Below are positions 63,276-64,000 of a stretch of DNA of 64,000 nt, one piece after another. The stretch's first letter is position 1; each line of letters opens with the position of its first letter. This DNA comes from Gibbula magus (taxonomy: Eukaryota; Mollusca; Gastropoda; Trochida; Trochidae). Below the pieces are notes generated by a model. The model was not told where the DNA came from. It was given only the letters and a program-made list of their open reading frames with translations, and ran no database searches. Location of the stretch: positions 38,141,548 through 38,205,547 of the forward strand of contig OW388299.1 of the NCBI GenBank assembly GCA_936450465.1. The letters are read 5' to 3'. A program made the translations under genes and the position numbers.

Positions 63276-63631
63276 GCTGGATGGGTGGGTTACCCGCCTC
63301 ATTACTGAATGAAAAACTTAGAGTTTGAAGGGTGCTTCCCTGCCCCACACTGAGACATGAGTTGAGAGGCTCATGGTGTCACCTTGGGCAAGGGACTTTA
63401 TTCGAGATGTGCCTCTGTTCACTCAGCACTCAACTGAGTACCTGGTTTGGAAGTGCAGGCAATGTGACAGCCTTTTAGCGCCTTAATTGGTAGACCAAGT
63501 TGCATATTCCAAAGGGAGTTGAGAATGAAAAAGGAACGATGTTGGTCCTTATACCAGGGTAACACTTTGAGCACGGCCCTTTGTGTTGTGGCGTTCAACG
63601 CGACATAAGTATCCTCATTATTTATCTTTGT
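63276..63631 (+). mobile_element. tRNA-derived SINE, unit 2 copy
   Basis: Nearly identical to 57335..57690; it was inserted before the segmental duplication. Confidence 0.75.
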
Positions 63632-64000
63632 GATACGTAATACATAATCAATTTCATTTGTTTGTCGCTGTTGTCATTTTGCTTTTTATTCATTGAACTA
63701 AATTTCGGTATACACAGGTAACTTTGTCAAACAGAGATACATCCGTGTCTCCAGCAAGGACCTATAAATATCCTAAATGCGCCCAATCCTCGTCGTGGAC
63801 ATGATGATAGGGAGCAGGAACAGTTTGTGATGTCCAGTTTAAATCCATACAATTATTCTCTTCAGCTTGGTTATGATATATCAATAAATTATCTAAACAT
63901 TTCATGATTTCAAAATGTGTGTTGTATATTTTATCATGTTATGGCTAAGATAAACAAAAGCCTATATGCGATACCTAATATACTGTTTACAGCATTTTCT

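Larger units (their letters stand above)
58320..64000. repeat. Segmental tandem duplication, unit 2 (open at window end)
   Basis: Starts TCATGACGCAAGATGTTCCT, exactly as the start codon and 5' leader of gene 4. It follows unit 1 to the window end except for a private segment (about 59913..60690) and a nested foldback cluster (about 60983..61432). No protein gene is seen. Confidence 0.92.

Overview
This is eukaryotic DNA, most likely from a marine mollusc and probably a gastropod. The reasons are intron-bearing beta-tubulin genes with GC-rich exons in an AT-rich background, (AT)n microsatellites, CCGTCCG-headed tandem-repeat elements, tRNA-derived SINEs with a tail seen in molluscan SINEs, DIRS and non-LTR retrotransposon remains, and many terminal-inverted-repeat (TIR) and foldback elements. 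The species is not determinable by eye.

The backbone is a head-to-tail cluster of four apparently intact beta-tubulin genes, all on the minus strand: gene 1 (392..2804), gene 2 (17710..21639), gene 3 (36728..39683) and gene 4 (46715..52718). Genes 1 to 3 have three coding exons and encode 446 residues. Gene 4 has an extra intron between codons 174 and 175 and encodes 445 residues. Each has a TATA-like box 70 to 97 bp upstream of the ATG. Their exons are nearly identical while introns and flanks are unrelated, which suggests concerted evolution. Gene 4 has a sharply divergent patch beside its private intron, as expected at the edge of a gene-conversion tract. The only other convincing host-like gene is an intronless ORF for a secreted protein (30642..31718, plus strand).

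Between genes 1 and 2 lies a 6.9 kb DIRS-like retrotransposon (6501..13359). It has inverted terminal repeats, an internal complementary region that joins copies of both ends, an intact gag-like ORF, two broken gag 5' copies and a tyrosine-recombinase C-terminus; RT, RNase H and methyltransferase are missing. A LINE fragment and a 1.65 kb element with arms of about 570 bp follow. Between genes 2 and 3 are a GAGCGCTACATT-rich foldback, a 2.9 kb TTAA-flanked element, a 175-bp insertion with a hammerhead-ribozyme-like core, the secreted-protein gene, a CCGTCCG repeat element, a LINE 3' end and a foldback family. Between genes 3 and 4 are microsatellites, MITEs and a SINE relic. Intron 3 of gene 4 carries a 9-copy 145-bp minisatellite.

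Upstream of gene 4, from 52.7 kb to the window end, there is no coding gene. The region is a tandem duplication whose left junction sits at the start codon of gene 4, so a second copy of that promoter and 5' leader lies at 58.3 kb without a coding sequence. Unit 1 later received a 575-bp long-TIR element carrying a RecQ-like helicase fragment. Unit 2 instead received a foldback cluster.
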